From Salinisphaera sp. UBA6602 (lineage in GTDB: Bacteria; Pseudomonadota; Gammaproteobacteria; Nevskiales; Salinisphaeraceae), in NCBI GenBank assembly GCA_002433465.1, contig DJIE01000129.1, positions 4,959 through 13,813 on the forward strand: a stretch of 8,855 nucleotides of DNA. The letters run 5' to 3'. Within the stretch, counting starts at the first letter, position 1, and each line of letters begins with the position of its first letter. Below, piece after piece: positions 8,554 through 8,855 of this stretch. A model generated the notes under the pieces. That model ran no database searches, had not been told where the DNA came from, and saw nothing but the letters and a program-made list of their open reading frames with translations. Both the position numbers and the translations under genes were made by a program.

Positions 8554-8637
8554 GTCGCTGGTTCGAATTCTAGTTGGATAGGCCCTTGCCAGAGCACGCC
8601 TGCGGCGCACTCTGGCAATGGCGCGCCCGGCTGGATT
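8554..8637 (-). repeat. Copy 1 of the tRNA-Arg-tailed 180-nt repeat (84-nt core)
   Basis: This is the parental copy, overlapping the 3' end of the intact tRNA-Arg. The unit spans 8458-8637, exactly 180 nt before copy 2 begins. It contains the tRNA-Arg 3' end (8619-8637), the trailer hairpin (8586-8618), and the T-arm antisense segment (8554-8568). The break between the copies falls inside the T loop of the tRNA (after GGATT on plus), the same 19-nt boundary described for the tRNA-Tyr repeats of E. coli tyrT. Confidence 0.9.
8586..8618 (-). other. Long trailer hairpin abutting the tRNA-Arg CCA
   Basis: On the minus strand TTGCCAGAG, TGCGCC, loop GCA, GGCGTG, CTCTGGCAA form 15 continuous pairs, two of them G-U. 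On the plus strand these two pairs would be C-A mismatches, so the structure is better as minus-strand RNA. It starts at the base after CCA and has no T run after it. An identical copy lies at 8406-8438. Confidence 0.65.
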
Positions 8638-8694
8638 CGAACCAGCGACCAATGGCTTAGAAGGCCATTGCTCTATCCCCTGAGCTACGGGCGC
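8619..8694 (-). tRNA. tRNA-Arg (TCT), CCA encoded
   Basis: A full cloverleaf is readable on the minus strand. The acceptor GCGCCCG pairs with CGGGCGC, the D arm is GCTCAGGGGATAGAGC, and the anticodon stem ATGGC/GCCAT encloses CTTCTAA with anticodon TCT at 8659-8661. The T arm GCTGG TTCGAAT CCAGC is perfect. The discriminator is G and CCA is at 8619-8621. It reads AGA/AGG, rare codons in GC-rich genomes. Its last 19 nt are duplicated 180 nt downstream (8439-8457). Confidence 0.97.
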
Positions 8695-8710
8695 CGAGGC
8701 GGCGAATGAT

Positions 8711-8755
8711 GGGCCGGATGCCGGTGACCGATCAACGCCATGGCTGATCCGGCCC
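8711..8755. repeat. 9-bp inverted repeat in the tRNA-Pro/tRNA-Arg spacer
   Basis: GGGCCGGAT (8711-8719) and ATCCGGCCC (8747-8755) are perfect inverted copies separated by 27 nt. The 86-nt spacer otherwise shows no promoter and no T run, which fits cotranscription of the two tRNAs with a stem between them for processing. Confidence 0.4.
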
Positions 8756-8780
8756 GGGCTGACCCGGTGCATTCTGGAAT

Positions 8781-8855
8781 TGGTCGGGGCAACAGGATTC
8801 GAACCTGTGACCTTCTGCTCCCAAAGCAGACGCGCTACCAGGCTGCGCTATGCCC
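8781..8855 (-). tRNA. tRNA-Pro (TGG), first two bases outside the window
   Basis: The minus strand reads from GGGCATAGCGCAGCCTGGTA through the anticodon stem TCTGC/GCAGA with loop TTTGGGA (anticodon TGG at 8821-8823), a T arm with ACAGGTTCGAATCCTGT, and the acceptor 3' strand TGCCCCG, A, CCA (8781-8783). The acceptor 3' strand predicts that the missing 5' bases are CG. The length would then be 77 nt, normal for tRNA-Pro. It is the first visible gene of the array. Confidence 0.96.

Noticed and set aside
8374..8637. A CRISPR array or integron-type repeat
   Set aside because: There are only two copies, the core is 84 nt, the spacing of 180 nt is far too long for CRISPR, and no cas or integrase gene is in the window.
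8515..8709. Plus-strand open frame containing GAPGWIRTSDQWLRRPLLYP
   Set aside because: This is a translation of the antisense strand of tRNA-Arg, a well-known spurious protein type in databases.
8548..8772. Minus-strand open frame containing VAQGIEQWPSKPLVAGSNPA
   Set aside because: It is a conceptual translation of tRNA-Arg itself and its flanks.

Overview
All recognisable genes in this window lie on the minus strand. In transcription order, from the right end to the left, they are tRNA-Pro(TGG), tRNA-Arg(TCT), tRNA-His(GTG), tRNA-Lys(CTT), an aldo/keto reductase, tig, clpP, clpX, lon, a HU-beta gene (hupB), tRNA-Val(TAC) and tRNA-Asp(GTC). The tig-clpP-clpX-lon-hupB block, the strong similarity of its proteins to the E. 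coli versions, encoded CCA ends on all five tRNAs whose 3' end is visible, and the high GC content point to a GC-rich gammaproteobacterium. The exact lineage cannot be fixed from this sequence; a Salinisphaera-like or Xanthomonadales-like relative is only a guess.

Right part (about 7894-8855): a tRNA array. The long gap between tRNA-His and tRNA-Arg is the most unusual stretch. It holds a partial tandem duplication with a 180-nt period. The second copy begins with the last 19 nt of tRNA-Arg including CCA, and the copies share an 84-nt core with one mismatch. Each core carries a long hairpin directly after CCA and a 15-nt sequence perfectly antisense to the tRNA-Arg T arm. The layout resembles the 178-bp tRNA-Tyr-tailed repeats (rtT) of the E. 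coli tyrT operon, but on a different tRNA.

Middle part (5276-7718): a complete aldo/keto reductase of the B. subtilis YhdN/Gsp69 type sits between the tRNA array and trigger factor. A probable extended -10 promoter precedes tig.

Left part (1-5275): the protein quality-control block. Trigger factor binds nascent chains at the ribosome, ClpX unfolds substrates and feeds them to ClpP, and Lon is a second ATP-dependent protease. HU-beta is a nucleoid protein, and E. coli HU is a known Lon substrate. tig and clpP are only 49 nt apart. lon has a good candidate heat-shock (sigma-32) promoter with the same 14-nt spacing as in E. coli, but a terminator-like hairpin lies between that promoter and the lon ribosome binding site. 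hupB has its own near-consensus sigma-70 promoter in the lon-hupB gap and a structured leader of about 140 nt. tRNA-Val and the cut-off tRNA-Asp follow hupB.
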